Assembly: GCA_963832945.1 (NCBI GenBank)
Contig: CAWHVV010000010.1
Location: 496,001 to 560,000, forward strand
Reading direction: 5' to 3'
Origin: JAFEDN01 sp963832945
Lineage (GTDB): Bacteria; Pseudomonadota; Gammaproteobacteria; Coxiellales; Coxiellaceae
DNA length: 64,000 bases
Part shown: positions 37,063 to 46,830 of the stretch, in pieces
Layout of the letters: each line of letters starts with the position of its first letter
Numbering within the stretch: position 1 is the stretch's first letter
Notes under the pieces: model-generated
The model's database searches: none
Seen by the model: only the letters and a program-made list of their open reading frames with translations
What the model was told of the DNA's origin: nothing
Made by a program: the position numbers and the translations under genes

Positions 37063-39315
37063 CTAAGGAACAGTCGTGTTTTCGAGTTTGACTTGCAGAT
37101 GGGCGGCGGGGGCGGCGCCGTCTTTGTTTTCGCCGAAAAATACGACGGTGTGGGGGAAGGGAATTTGAATATCCAGCTCATCAAATTTCTGTTTCATGCG
37201 GCGATTGAATTCGCGCCCTACCACCCACTGCATGCCAGGCCGGGTTTTGAAACGGGCTTTAATAATTACCGCAGAATCAGCAAATTTATCAAGCCCTAAT
37301 ACTTCCAGCGGTTCGAGTATAAACGATGTGTAATTAGCATCATGTTGTAAATCCCTGGCGATCTGGCGCAGAACCACAATCACTTCATCCACATTTTCGC
37401 GATAGGCCACATTGATTTCAAAAAGATAATACGAAAAATCCTTCGTCAGATTACTGACTGAGACAATGCCGCTATAGGGAATAATATGCACGACACCCCC
37501 GGAATCCCGAAAGCGTACCGTGCGAACCGAGATCGCTTCCACTGTCCCGGTATTATCGCCTATTTTAATCACATCTCCCATGGCGATTTGATCTTCCAGC
37601 AACATGAAAAATCCGGTAATCAGATCCTGCATTAATTTTTGCGAGCCAAAGCTGATCGCCAAACCCAATACGCCGGCGCCGGCCAGTAACGGCCCGATAT
37701 TCATGCCAAATTCCGATAAAATCATTAAAAAAGCGATTAACGACAGCGTAACAAAAATAGTCTTGCGCGCTACTGTTAACAGCGTGTGCGCTCGCCCGGT
37801 TTCAAGACTGAGCTCCCCGCTTTTGGTCAGCGACAATTCGACAAGACTGTTGCTGATTTCCCAGATCAGCATCGCCACCAGGATGATACAGGTGATGGAA
37901 ATTATTTTGACGAGCAGCATTTCTTTCATTCCCGGGGGTAACCAGACAATTTCTTTACCACTCCAGATCTTAATGATGATCAGCGCGATGGAAATATAAA
38001 TGGCAGCGCGTAACACGATATCCAGCACTCTGCGGTAACGCCTGAAACGTTTTTCTACCCCAGGTAACCGTTTTTTCAGGGATTTGCTGACTCTGAAATC
38101 ACGGCTAAGAGAGCTATGGATAATTTGTGCGACTCTGATTGCAAAATATAACAAAAATAAGCTTAAAAGCGTGCCTTTTACCACGAACCAGAAAAAATGA
38201 TCTTCCCTGATTACCCATACCATATAAAGCAGTAGCAGATACACAACGGCTGCGGCGCGAATCGTTAATTCAATTCGCGCAATCCTTTCCAGCCCCACGG
38301 TGATGGGGTCGGTGCGCCCCTTTCTGTTTTCCAGTAATTTCACTACGCGAAGGGGGATATTAAGTATAAAGATAATCAGAGCAATGACTATAAAAAATCC
38401 CCAAAGTTTCAGAAGGATTTCATATACATTCGGCATAACTCCTAAAAATAATGCGACCTGGATAATAAAATAACCATAAATAATTAAATCAGTCAGCGTG
38501 ACTAACCATTTTTGAAAGTAAACCGTTAAACCGGCCGGCAACTCGAATAGTTTAGGAAATAAAGTAGCGACTTCGAATAAAAAATCATACAGCGCCCCCA
38601 GTGTTTTAACGACGACAAACGCAATGATCCACGCCAGGAGCACCCACTGAGGCTTCTCCCCGACGTGAAGCATTATCAAACTAAAATAAGCCAATATCGC
38701 AAAAAAGGTGATGGGCAATAAATTCAATAATAACAAAAATAATGAATTAATTATTTTCAGGGAAAGCCACTTAGACGCAACCCGGGAAAACCAGTTACTT
38801 AATTTTCGGATGATATGGCGTGCATAGAAAAAAAGCGCATAACTCACTCCGATAGCCACTACGCTTTTTAGAAAAACCATTATCCAAATATTACGCGACT
38901 GTGTGTTCATTAATCGGGTGACAAAATGCTGATAAAGCTCTTCTCCACGATGCGCTTCGTCGAGAATTTCCGCAGCTCCAGATTGAATGGCGTTGATGGA
39001 CAGGGAGAGCTTTTCTAAAATTTTTACTGCATGATTCCCTGCAGGGGCAGCGGCCGGCTTTGTTGGCGGGGGCGGCGGCGCGGGAGGAGCCTGCTGCTGG
39101 CTTTGCGAAGTTGTCTCCAATTGATGAATTAACTGCTCGCGGGCCTGCGGATCGCGCAATATTTGAATAAGTTCCGCTTTTTTGTCCGGCGCCGCGGGAG
39201 AAGTTTGGACTACGGGTGCGGCATTTTCAGCAAAAGCCGGGGCAGCGCCGAGAACAATCCGACCCAGAAAAAATATCCCAGTTAAAAAGTGTAATGCCGA
39301 CCTAAAAAAACTCAT
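37063..39315 (-). CDS. MscS-family mechanosensitive channel, YbiO-like
   Basis: A 750-residue inner-membrane channel that opens under membrane tension and releases solutes during osmotic downshift. It has a signal-like N-terminus, a Pro/Ala-rich periplasmic linker (residues about 60-95), around ten transmembrane helices, and then the MscS core: the pore helix LLAGAGVLGLAISFGSQKLM, then QDLITGFFMLLEDQIAMGD, the beta-domain VIKIGDNTGTVEAISVRTVR and HIIPYSGIVSVSNLTKD. Length and layout match the large channel YbiO better than MscS (about 286) or MscK (about 1120). The stop is next to a short dispersed repeat and the start side faces repeat copy 7. Confidence 0.9.
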   Translation of the reverse strand: MSFFRSALHFLTGIFFLGRIVLGAAPAFAENAAPVVQTSPAAPDKKAELIQILRDPQAREQLIHQLETTSQSQQQAPPAPPPPPTKPAAAPAGNHAVKILEKLSLSINAIQSGAAEILDEAHRGEELYQHFVTRLMNTQSRNIWIMVFLKSVVAIGVSYALFFYARHIIRKLSNWFSRVASKWLSLKIINSLFLLLLNLLPITFFAILAYFSLIMLHVGEKPQWVLLAWIIAFVVVKTLGALYDFLFEVATLFPKLFELPAGLTVYFQKWLVTLTDLIIYGYFIIQVALFLGVMPNVYEILLKLWGFFIVIALIIFILNIPLRVVKLLENRKGRTDPITVGLERIARIELTIRAAAVVYLLLLYMVWVIREDHFFWFVVKGTLLSLFLLYFAIRVAQIIHSSLSRDFRVSKSLKKRLPGVEKRFRRYRRVLDIVLRAAIYISIALIIIKIWSGKEIVWLPPGMKEMLLVKIISITCIILVAMLIWEISNSLVELSLTKSGELSLETGRAHTLLTVARKTIFVTLSLIAFLMILSEFGMNIGPLLAGAGVLGLAISFGSQKLMQDLITGFFMLLEDQIAMGDVIKIGDNTGTVEAISVRTVRFRDSGGVVHIIPYSGIVSVSNLTKDFSYYLFEINVAYRENVDEVIVVLRQIARDLQHDANYTSFILEPLEVLGLDKFADSAVIIKARFKTRPGMQWVVGREFNRRMKQKFDELDIQIPFPHTVVFFGENKDGAAPAAHLQVKLENTTVP

Positions 39316-39357
39316 AACCCGGAATTGTAGACCCTATCCAGGCCAAATACCAGACAG

Positions 39358-39573
39358 CAGCAATTCCCGCTGAGTACAGCGAAAATTGCTTCCTGTTTTT
39401 ATCCTGCGCTCGGCGGAGCCGATGCTCGGAATGAAGGGGGAGCGCTGCGCGCTGCTCCCCCTTGCGATCCCCCATCGCGCAGAGAATTTTCTACGAAAAT
39501 TATTTTTCTTTATGAAAAATTAATCCTATATTTCATCTACTTAAATCCGTTTTATTCCCAGCGGGCATTGCTG
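39358..39573 (+). repeat. Hairpin-rich repeat element, copy 7 (full length, 216 bp)
   Basis: The best complete copy: CAGCAATTCCCGCTG at the left, CAGCGGGCATTGCTG at the right (15-bp terminal inverted repeats with one mismatch), three hairpins in the left half, and an AT-rich right half. No flanking direct repeat is seen. It separates mscS and the effector candidate downstream. Confidence 0.88.
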
Positions 39574-39590
39574 TATCATTCCTCTGATGG

Positions 39591-41834
39591 TCAGAAGTTA
39601 CTCTCTAATGAAAGCAAAGGTTGGCTGAGGTTGAGCGGGGCTTTTCTTCCGGGTTTAAAAAAATCAGTCTTGCCGCCGGCTGGTTCCTCTTCTTCAGGAA
39701 TGGGTGTTAGCAAGGGACGCTGCTGTTTGCTTTCCAGTTTGTCCAGACTGGCTTTAAGGTCCATCTGGCGCGTGGTTAAGTCGTGAATGAAAAAATCCAC
39801 TCCCACCGCGGATCTTTCTTTGATTTCCAGGAGGGGACGCTCATTAAAATTTCTATAATATTGATTGATCCGGTTATTTAAACCATCCGGAATAATGTTT
39901 TTAGTGTCTGGGCGGGGGCAACAACGCTTCCTCACACCATTTATTGATTCTCTGATTATCCATGTTAAGAGTGGCGCAAAAATGAGTACCAATGAAAGAG
40001 TAAACCAAACCAACATTCCAGTTGGTTCATTAAATAATTCATCACAGAGAGCATTACATTCGGGAATCGCCGGGTCAGGGATAGCTTGCTTATTGCAGAT
40101 TTCAACGCCCCAACCCTGCTTAAGTTGATAACCCTGCTTCATACACTCCTGCCACGGAAGCTGACTGATGATAGCGGCATTATACCTGTGATGAGCCTTT
40201 AAACTGAATGAAAAAGATATTATCGATGGTACCGAAAGAATTCCTCCCAAAAGATGATGAAAATTCTTCTTAATCCAACGCTTCCAGGTTTCCGGATAGC
40301 GGAGTAAGGGTTGCAGCCGGCTAATAATATCCTGATTTTCCTGCAGGTGACCCATCAGTGTCTCTATTTGTTTGCGCAACATTGACGAAGGATTTAATCC
40401 GGGATACTGAATTTGTAAATCTTTTTGTTCTGCAGCAGACAGATATTCCACAATGATTTGCTGACACACCATTGGGAGCGGAATAGGCAGCTCATCGAGA
40501 ATTAATTCGACAGGCAGGCCCAGCCTGGTAACTATTTCCTGAGTGAGTTCACCGGCACTATCCTGAAGGGTCAACGGTTTAATCAGTTTGTTAATATAAA
40601 ACCTCTCACCCTCTAACAGCTCATTTCTATTCCATGCGTCACTGGAAATTCCCTGTAATTCTTTGCTGTCGTCATCGGGTATGTTAGTGAGATGCCGCAA
40701 TCCGCGAAAGGCAGGCATTTCCAGCGGCTGATTTTCCAAAAAAGCAGCCGTCAACCATTGCACGGGCAACGGATATTTCCGATCCTGATTGTAAAGTGAT
40801 AAACAAAAATGCAGGCCACGGGGAACCCGCAGTAAATCGGAATCCTGCAAAAAAACTTGAGCTGTCGTGACCGGCGAGCCGTATAAACAATGGATCCATT
40901 CAATAATATGTTCTGCATGAGATTTATTGGGTTTGCCTAAAGCATATTTTTTTATTTGCTTATAAATAGCCTGAAAAAAATCGCCTGACATTTCAACGAC
41001 AATGCGAGTGTATTCCTGGCGCTCCGCGAGGGCGTTAATCGCCTGCATGGTTAAAGGATAAGGGGAAATCGATAGCACAGGTATTTGATCACCCGGCATG
41101 GATTTAATTTCTGGCATTTCATGGGATTTTTGTGCCCATTCTGTAATACTCTCAGGTAAATGGAGAAGTTCAAGTTTTTGGGTTGGCCCGGTGTTTTGCT
41201 GAATCCATTGGAAAACTTGCCGTTTTTCGTTATCAGGCAGGGATTCCCATAAATAATCTATAAGATCCCGCGAAACTTTATATAGGTAGGCAAGCCTTAT
41301 AACACCGGGAAGCGTTTGCACACCATTTTTCTGCAAAAGCTCACAGAAATTTTCCCGTTTCAAATGTAGCGCCAGCCAATAAAATTGCATTGTTTGCCTG
41401 GCGCCAAATTCGCTGGTGTTTAATTTTAATAATAAATGTTCAAATAATTTAGGTTTATTATGAAAAATGCAGGCTAATAACAGGCGGAAATGGGTGGCAT
41501 TCGGCGATCTTTTATCCTGCGAGTATCGCAACGTCAATAAATGGCTGATATGCAGATCGTTTTGCTGAATAGCCAGACGCAGATGAGGTTTTATATCGAT
41601 GGGGATGTTATCAATGATACTTTTTTCTAAAAAAGAAAATACCTTTCGCATGTCGCTAAAGTAAACTGCTTTTAACAATTCCTCTTTATTGTCGATCAGA
41701 GAGTGGATAATAGCGGGATGAAATTTTTTTTCATCATTGTTGTTATCTTTTTCCTCTTCCGGCACAGAAATCAAAATATCCATTTCTAATCCGGAGGCAT
41801 CTTCTTTTTTTTCCTCAACTCCCTCATATCGCAT
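39591..41834 (-). CDS. Large hypothetical protein with two membrane helices and C-terminal acidic block, effector candidate
   Basis: A 747-residue protein I cannot assign. Residues 45-160 look like degenerate ankyrin-type helix pairs (HLRLAIQQNDLHISHLL, HFRLLLACIFHNKPKLFEHL). Two transmembrane segments lie near residues 530-555 (HLLGGILSVPSIISFSF) and 600-625 (GMLVWFTLSLVLIFAPLLTW), bracketing a Cys-containing loop. The hydrophilic tail contains PIPEEEEPAGG about 35 residues from the end, like the E-block described in Dot/Icm substrates. The ATG at 41834 has GGGAG at proper spacing, better than the in-frame GTG 6 bp upstream. Function unknown; insertion into a host membrane is a guess. Confidence 0.7.
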   Translation of the reverse strand: MRYEGVEEKKEDASGLEMDILISVPEEEKDNNNDEKKFHPAIIHSLIDNKEELLKAVYFSDMRKVFSFLEKSIIDNIPIDIKPHLRLAIQQNDLHISHLLTLRYSQDKRSPNATHFRLLLACIFHNKPKLFEHLLLKLNTSEFGARQTMQFYWLALHLKRENFCELLQKNGVQTLPGVIRLAYLYKVSRDLIDYLWESLPDNEKRQVFQWIQQNTGPTQKLELLHLPESITEWAQKSHEMPEIKSMPGDQIPVLSISPYPLTMQAINALAERQEYTRIVVEMSGDFFQAIYKQIKKYALGKPNKSHAEHIIEWIHCLYGSPVTTAQVFLQDSDLLRVPRGLHFCLSLYNQDRKYPLPVQWLTAAFLENQPLEMPAFRGLRHLTNIPDDDSKELQGISSDAWNRNELLEGERFYINKLIKPLTLQDSAGELTQEIVTRLGLPVELILDELPIPLPMVCQQIIVEYLSAAEQKDLQIQYPGLNPSSMLRKQIETLMGHLQENQDIISRLQPLLRYPETWKRWIKKNFHHLLGGILSVPSIISFSFSLKAHHRYNAAIISQLPWQECMKQGYQLKQGWGVEICNKQAIPDPAIPECNALCDELFNEPTGMLVWFTLSLVLIFAPLLTWIIRESINGVRKRCCPRPDTKNIIPDGLNNRINQYYRNFNERPLLEIKERSAVGVDFFIHDLTTRQMDLKASLDKLESKQQRPLLTPIPEEEEPAGGKTDFFKPGRKAPLNLSQPLLSLESNF

Positions 41835-41914
41835 AGTCACTCTCCCTCGATATATTTTAAAAACAAACAGGTAAAAACTTTAGCAAAATTTTGCAGCATG
41901 TCAAGTGACTGTAT

Positions 41915-43255
41915 TCAGAATGAGTGGTTAGGGTGCAACGGAAATCGACCTGCTAAATACAATGGATAGCAATGCCGGGCCTGAGAAACATCTATTACTA
42001 ATCCGTTAGCGCTCATTATAACGCAATACTGAGGATGATATTTATCGGCATATTTTTGCAGGCTTTTACTGTGTGTTATCCATCCGGATTTTACTTCAAT
42101 GGGTATTATCCCATGATCCATTTCACAAAGAAATTCAATTTCAGCCCGATTTTCCTGCCATGAATATAATGGTTTTTGTAATGAAGCTAACAGCTCCTGG
42201 GCGAGATAATTTTCCGCAAAATAACCTTTATAAGTACCGTAATCGTAATTCACGATAGAATGGGGAGATAAATTGATCATGGCGCCCAGAATACCGATAT
42301 CAAATAACAGCAATTTAAAGCGACCCTCCTGAGTGTATGCTTTGAGTGGCGCTTCAGAAAAATTGACAATGGGTATTTTTATTACTAATCCCGCAGTCGT
42401 TAGCCAATCAATGGCATCGGCCAGCCGATTGTAACGATCGATGCCAGGAACAATGTCCCGAAATTTAAATTTATTAGCCATGCCATTATGAGCGCCGGCC
42501 ATTTGCGCAGGTACCGATTCCCATATTCGATGGATATGCATCGCATTGACTTTCCCGGAGTGTTTGGCAATATCTGCGAAATAAGCGGTTAATAATTGAT
42601 CCTGTTTCGCTCTGGCTGTTGAAAACGCGTCAAATAAATTTGAACGATATTGACAGAATGTAGTCACTACTTCCGGCAAACCACCCACTATAAAATACCA
42701 TTTCAGCCTTTCCCACAATCGTTGATGCGCTATTTCGGGTATTTTAGTTTTTTGGTCGCAATTCAAAAGCAGAGCAACTGACTGCTGATCTTCTATCGCC
42801 TGTAGAAATTCAATAAATGTCATTGGGTACAAATGCATCATTTGTGTTTTACCCACGGGGTAAGAGGCCGGTGTCAGTTCCAGTCCCAGCAAAGAGCCAG
42901 CACAGCATATCGCCAGTTCAGGGTGATCTTCCTGAAAATATTTCAGACTAGTCAATGCCCTGGGGATAGTCTGGATTTCATCAAAGATAATGAGATCTTT
43001 ACCCACGTTGATGGACTTATTAAGGTAAAAACTAAGTTCATTAATAATTCGTTGTGGATCTAAATTGGCTGCGAAAACCGTTGCCAGTTCCTGCTGTTTT
43101 TCAAAATTGAAATAATGCACCTGGGGAAATTCATTAGCGCCCAATTGACGCAATAAATAAGTTTTTCCAACTTGCCTAACGCCATTTAAAATCAGTGGCT
43201 TACGATTTTCTTGCCCAGACCAGTCGACTAAATTTTGATAAATTTGACGTTTCAT
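41915..43255 (-). CDS. AAA-family ATPase with DUF4143 domain
   Basis: A 446-residue protein. Walker A is LNGVRQVGKTYLLRQLG, Walker B is DLIIFDEIQTIP, and sensor-like CCAGSLLGLEL follows. The C-terminal DUF4143 part has FKFRDIVPGIDRYNRLADAI, YFAENYLAQELL, WQENRAEIEFL and GIIPIEVKSGW, the last resembling a nuclease-type PD-(D/E)XK core (E...EVK). The family is widespread, patchily distributed and of unsettled function. The start at 43255 is the first ATG before the conserved region. A fragment of a second member lies at 59196-59395. Confidence 0.88.
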   Translation of the reverse strand: MKRQIYQNLVDWSGQENRKPLILNGVRQVGKTYLLRQLGANEFPQVHYFNFEKQQELATVFAANLDPQRIINELSFYLNKSINVGKDLIIFDEIQTIPRALTSLKYFQEDHPELAICCAGSLLGLELTPASYPVGKTQMMHLYPMTFIEFLQAIEDQQSVALLLNCDQKTKIPEIAHQRLWERLKWYFIVGGLPEVVTTFCQYRSNLFDAFSTARAKQDQLLTAYFADIAKHSGKVNAMHIHRIWESVPAQMAGAHNGMANKFKFRDIVPGIDRYNRLADAIDWLTTAGLVIKIPIVNFSEAPLKAYTQEGRFKLLLFDIGILGAMINLSPHSIVNYDYGTYKGYFAENYLAQELLASLQKPLYSWQENRAEIEFLCEMDHGIIPIEVKSGWITHSKSLQKYADKYHPQYCVIMSANGLVIDVSQARHCYPLYLAGRFPLHPNHSF

Positions 43256-43287
43256 ACAAGTAATTATCGTCAATTTTGCCGTTTTTT

Positions 43288-43443
43288 GCAAGCACAGATT
43301 CCGAAATTGTCGTCCCGTTAATCCGGGATCAGCAATTAATCGGCGTTCTGGATATCGACAGCGCCCGCTACGACCGGTTCAGTAGCGAGGACCGCGCAGT
43401 ATTAGAAACAATAGCGGCATTATTTATTGACACCTTGAGGTAA
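43288..43443 (+). pseudogene. C-terminal remnant of a GAF-domain free-methionine-(R)-sulfoxide reductase
   Basis: The forward frame encodes DSEIVVPLIRDQQLIGVLDI, DSARYDRFSSEDRAVLET and IAALFIDTL before TAA at 43441. This is the end of the fRMsr (MsrC) GAF domain, including the conserved SEIVVP and GVLDIDS blocks. The rest of the gene is missing: upstream sequence is the start of the ATPase gene on the other strand. Its last 20 bp overlap the end of pckG. It is a 5'-truncated relic. Confidence 0.8.
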
Positions 43444-45230
43444 CAAATTCATCGCAGAGACGGGCGGAAATTTCCTGGAAAATTTTGGGTAAGTGCGAAC
43501 CGAATTGCTCGAAAAATTTAATGTGCGCGCGGACTTCCTGTGCCCAATATTCTTTGGTTATCGAAATTAATTCGGCGAAACGCTCAGGGTTAATCTCTTT
43601 CAGACCATCCCAAACCATATCCTGAAAACGCGGCAGCAATCCGATAAGATGTTCCTGCGCCTCTACCCTTTGGTTAACGCGGTCTAAAATCCATTTTAAT
43701 ACCCGCATATTTTCGCTGTAACCAGGCCACAGAAAATGGCCGTCGGAGCCTTTTCGAAACCAGTTTACCCGAAAGATTTTTGGAGGATGCGCTAAACCGG
43801 CGCCCACTTCCAGCCAATGCTGAAAATAATCACCCATGTTGTAACCGCAAAACGGCAGCATCGCCATGGGATCATGACGCAAAACACCCACTGCGCCAGT
43901 GGCGGCGGCGGTCGTTTCCGAAGCAGTAGTCGCCGCTAAATAAACTCCGTGGGCCCAATCGGCGGCTTCATAAACCAGCGGAATCGTTGTCGCGCGCCGA
44001 CCCCCAAAAATAAACGCGCTGATAGGCACGCCGCGGGAATTCTCCCAGTCGGGATCGATCGATGGACACTGAATGGCCGACACGGTAAAACGGGCGTTCG
44101 CATGTGCGGCTGTGCGCAGGCAATTCGGCGTCCACGGCTGACCCTGCCAGTCAGTCAGGTGCGCAGGGGGCGTCGTCCGTCATACCCTCCCACCAAACAT
44201 CGTCGTCAGGGGTGAGGGCTACGTTGGTAAAAAGGGTATTCCCGCTAATCGCCTTCATCATATTTGCGTTGGTTTTGAGAGAAGTGCCGGGCGCGACTCC
44301 AAAAAAGCCCGCCTCCGGATTAATGGCATACAGTCTGCCATCGATTCCGGGCTTGATCCAGGCAATATCATCTCCTACCGTCGTGACTTCCCATCCACTA
44401 AAAGCCTGAGGGGGAATGAGCATCGCAAAGTTGGTTTTGCCGCAGGCGCTGGGAAAAGCGGCGGCGACATAAACTTTTTCACCCTGCGGGGATTTTACGC
44501 CCGAAATCAGCATGTGCTCGGCCAGCCAGCCTTCGTCGTGGGCGATGGCGGACGCGATCCGCAGTGCCAGACACTTTTTCCCAAGTAACGCATTGCCGCC
44601 ATAGCCGCTGCCAAAGGACCATATTTCGCGCGCTTCGGGAAATTGCACTATGTATTTATGCTCCTTATTGCAGGGCCATTTGACGTCCGGTTCTCCCGGT
44701 TGCAACGGCATTCCCACGGAATGCAGACATTTTACAAAATCGCCATCGCCTAACTGTTCCAGAGCAGCACTACCCATGCGCGTCATTATTTTCATGCTAA
44801 CCACGACATAAGGAGAATCGGTCAACTCGACGCCGAAGCGGGAAATCGGAGAATTTAAAGGGCCCATGCAAAAAGGCACGACATACAAAGTACGTCCACG
44901 CATACAGCCTTTGAACAGACCGGTCAGGGTTTTTTTCATTTCCCCCGGATTCTGCCAGTTATTCGTGGGACCCGCCTCGTCCTGGCGCTGACTGCAGATA
45001 AAAGTGCGGCTTTCCACGCGCGCTACGTCTGAAGGATCGGAAATAGCCAAATAACTATTGGGACGCAATTCAGGATTCAGTTTTTTGAAAATTCCCGCGG
45101 CGACCAGTTCAGAGCAAAGGCGGTCATATTCCGCCTGAGTACCATCGCACCAATAAACCGCTTTGGGTTCACAAAGCGCCGTTATTTCCCCTACCCAAGC
45201 CTGTAGATTTTTATTTTTGACTAATTCCAT
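43424..45230 (-). pseudogene. pckG: Phosphoenolpyruvate carboxykinase (GTP), frameshifted at a C5 run
   Basis: Converts oxaloacetate and GTP to phosphoenolpyruvate, CO2 and GDP, the entry to gluconeogenesis. The N-terminal part has VYWCDGTQAEYDRLC, the P-loop with the active-site Cys FPSACGKTNFAM, VGDDIAWIKPG and GVAPGTS, but reaches a stop after DDAPCAPD near 44152. The next frame continues LTDWQGQPWTP, FGGRRATTIPLVYEA, MLPFCGYNMGDYFQHW and WFRKGSDGHFLWPGYSEN to 43424. Removing one C from the run at 44166-44170 (read on the minus strand) restores the expected DDAPAHLTDW. Corrected length is 601 residues, right for the family. I chose the start at 45230 because of GGAG 6 bp upstream. Confidence 0.9.
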
Positions 45231-45306
45231 TAATTTCTCCAGCAAAAATGAAAGTTTACCTGATGCTTTCAGGCCTCGCAATCCGCTCTCGGCATGAACG
45301 CTGTAC

Positions 45307-46788
45307 TCAACTTTTCTTTTCAATGAGATATAACACGATTACAAAGACCATCATGAGAACAAGATGGAAAGCGCTGGCCGCTAGTTGACTGTCGAGGCTC
45401 ACCTGCCGTGCCATCCAGATTAATATGCCGGCGAATAAAATATAACCGGCGCTCTGGAAATTTTTGTAGGGAATGGGATAGTAATGTTGGCCCATTAAAT
45501 AGCAGGCGGCCGCCATTAAAAAATAGCAGATCAGCGAGGCCCAGCTACTGCCGAGGTATCCGGCTACGGGAATCAGAACAAAATTCAGGATAATCGTGAC
45601 CACGGCGCCGCCGACCGTAATCAGGGTGCCATAATAGGTGCGATCGGTTAATTTGAACCAGACTGAATAATTATAATAGACTCCCAGGAATAAATAACCC
45701 AACAATAAAATGGGCACCACACTGAGTCCCTCGTAATACGATTTTCCGCCTAATAAATATTTTAAAACATCCATGTTGATAGTCACCGCCAGGAACACAA
45801 AACTGCACACTGCGACGAACAGATGATTCACTTTGGCAAATAATTCCGGAGAATTACGTTCATGAGCGTGAGAAAAGAAAAAAGGTTCCGCCGCAAAACG
45901 AAATGCCTGAATAGTTAAACTCATAAATACAGCATATTTATAACATGCCGCAAATACGCCAAGGGCATACAGCGAGCTTTTACCCGGATAAAAATTTTCC
46001 GGCAGCCTCCATTCCAGCGTCCACCGGCTAAACATTTCATTGGTCATTCCCGCTAAACCGGTGAGCATAATCGGATATCCGTATACCAGCATTGAAGGAA
46101 GCATCTGCCGGTCAAATTCCGGTCGCCATCGCATTAATATTTTAAAAAAGAATAAAAGGTAAAAAGCATTTGCTATCAAATTGGCGATGAATACATAGCC
46201 AATACCATAACCCGTATTTTTTATATAGGCGGATATCTGTTGAAAATCCAGAGAAAAATTTTTGGATATCAGCCACCAGGAGATCAGGAAAAAATAAACA
46301 TTGAGTCCCACCAGAATAAACACATTGGCAATTTTAGCTAATGCAAAGAGTACGGCGCGCTTTTCTAAACGCAATTTGGCGAATGGAATGGCGACAGTCG
46401 CATCTATAAACATGATAATCGCCAGCAGCACAATGTATTGGGCTTTACCGGGAATATCCAGGGATTTCGCCAAAGGTCCGGCAAAAAGGATAAACAGAAT
46501 CGACAGGGTTCCGCTGATGAGTAACACCGCGGTTTGCGCGATATTAAACGCCCGTTGCGGTTGCACGCCGGGCCGGGTAGCGAAGCGGAAGTAAGCGGTT
46601 TCCATGCCGAAAATATAAATGACATTCAGAAAAGCGACGTAGACATAGAGATAACTGATAACACCATAAGCGGCAGGATCAAAAACACGGGTGTACAGAG
46701 GAAACAGTAAAAAATTCAATACCCTGGGAACTATACTCCCAAACCCATAGATCGCGGTTTCTCCAGCTAATTTCCTGATTTTGGACAT
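45307..46788 (-). CDS. Wzx/MOP-superfamily polysaccharide flippase
   Basis: Integral membrane protein of about 493 residues with 12-14 helices that should flip a lipid-linked oligosaccharide across the inner membrane. The N-terminus (KLAGETAIYGFGSIVPRVLN, then FLLFPLYTRVFDPAAYGVI) is characteristic of O-antigen and capsule flippases of the polysaccharide_synt family. The start at 46788 is chosen because the conserved part begins there; a further upstream in-frame ATG at 46818 has no ribosome site either. It is upstream of pckG on the same strand with 76 bp between. Confidence 0.85.
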   Translation of the reverse strand: MSKIRKLAGETAIYGFGSIVPRVLNFLLFPLYTRVFDPAAYGVISYLYVYVAFLNVIYIFGMETAYFRFATRPGVQPQRAFNIAQTAVLLISGTLSILFILFAGPLAKSLDIPGKAQYIVLLAIIMFIDATVAIPFAKLRLEKRAVLFALAKIANVFILVGLNVYFFLISWWLISKNFSLDFQQISAYIKNTGYGIGYVFIANLIANAFYLLFFFKILMRWRPEFDRQMLPSMLVYGYPIMLTGLAGMTNEMFSRWTLEWRLPENFYPGKSSLYALGVFAACYKYAVFMSLTIQAFRFAAEPFFFSHAHERNSPELFAKVNHLFVAVCSFVFLAVTINMDVLKYLLGGKSYYEGLSVVPILLLGYLFLGVYYNYSVWFKLTDRTYYGTLITVGGAVVTIILNFVLIPVAGYLGSSWASLICYFLMAAACYLMGQHYYPIPYKNFQSAGYILFAGILIWMARQVSLDSQLAASAFHLVLMMVFVIVLYLIEKKS

Positions 46789-46830
46789 TGAAGGGATTAT
46801 ATAGCTAAACCATGCCAAAAACTATACAAT

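Noticed and set aside
44160..44175. Programmed ribosomal frameshift in pckG
   Set aside because: The site is a plain C run without slippery heptamer or downstream pseudoknot, and PEP carboxykinases are not known to use one.
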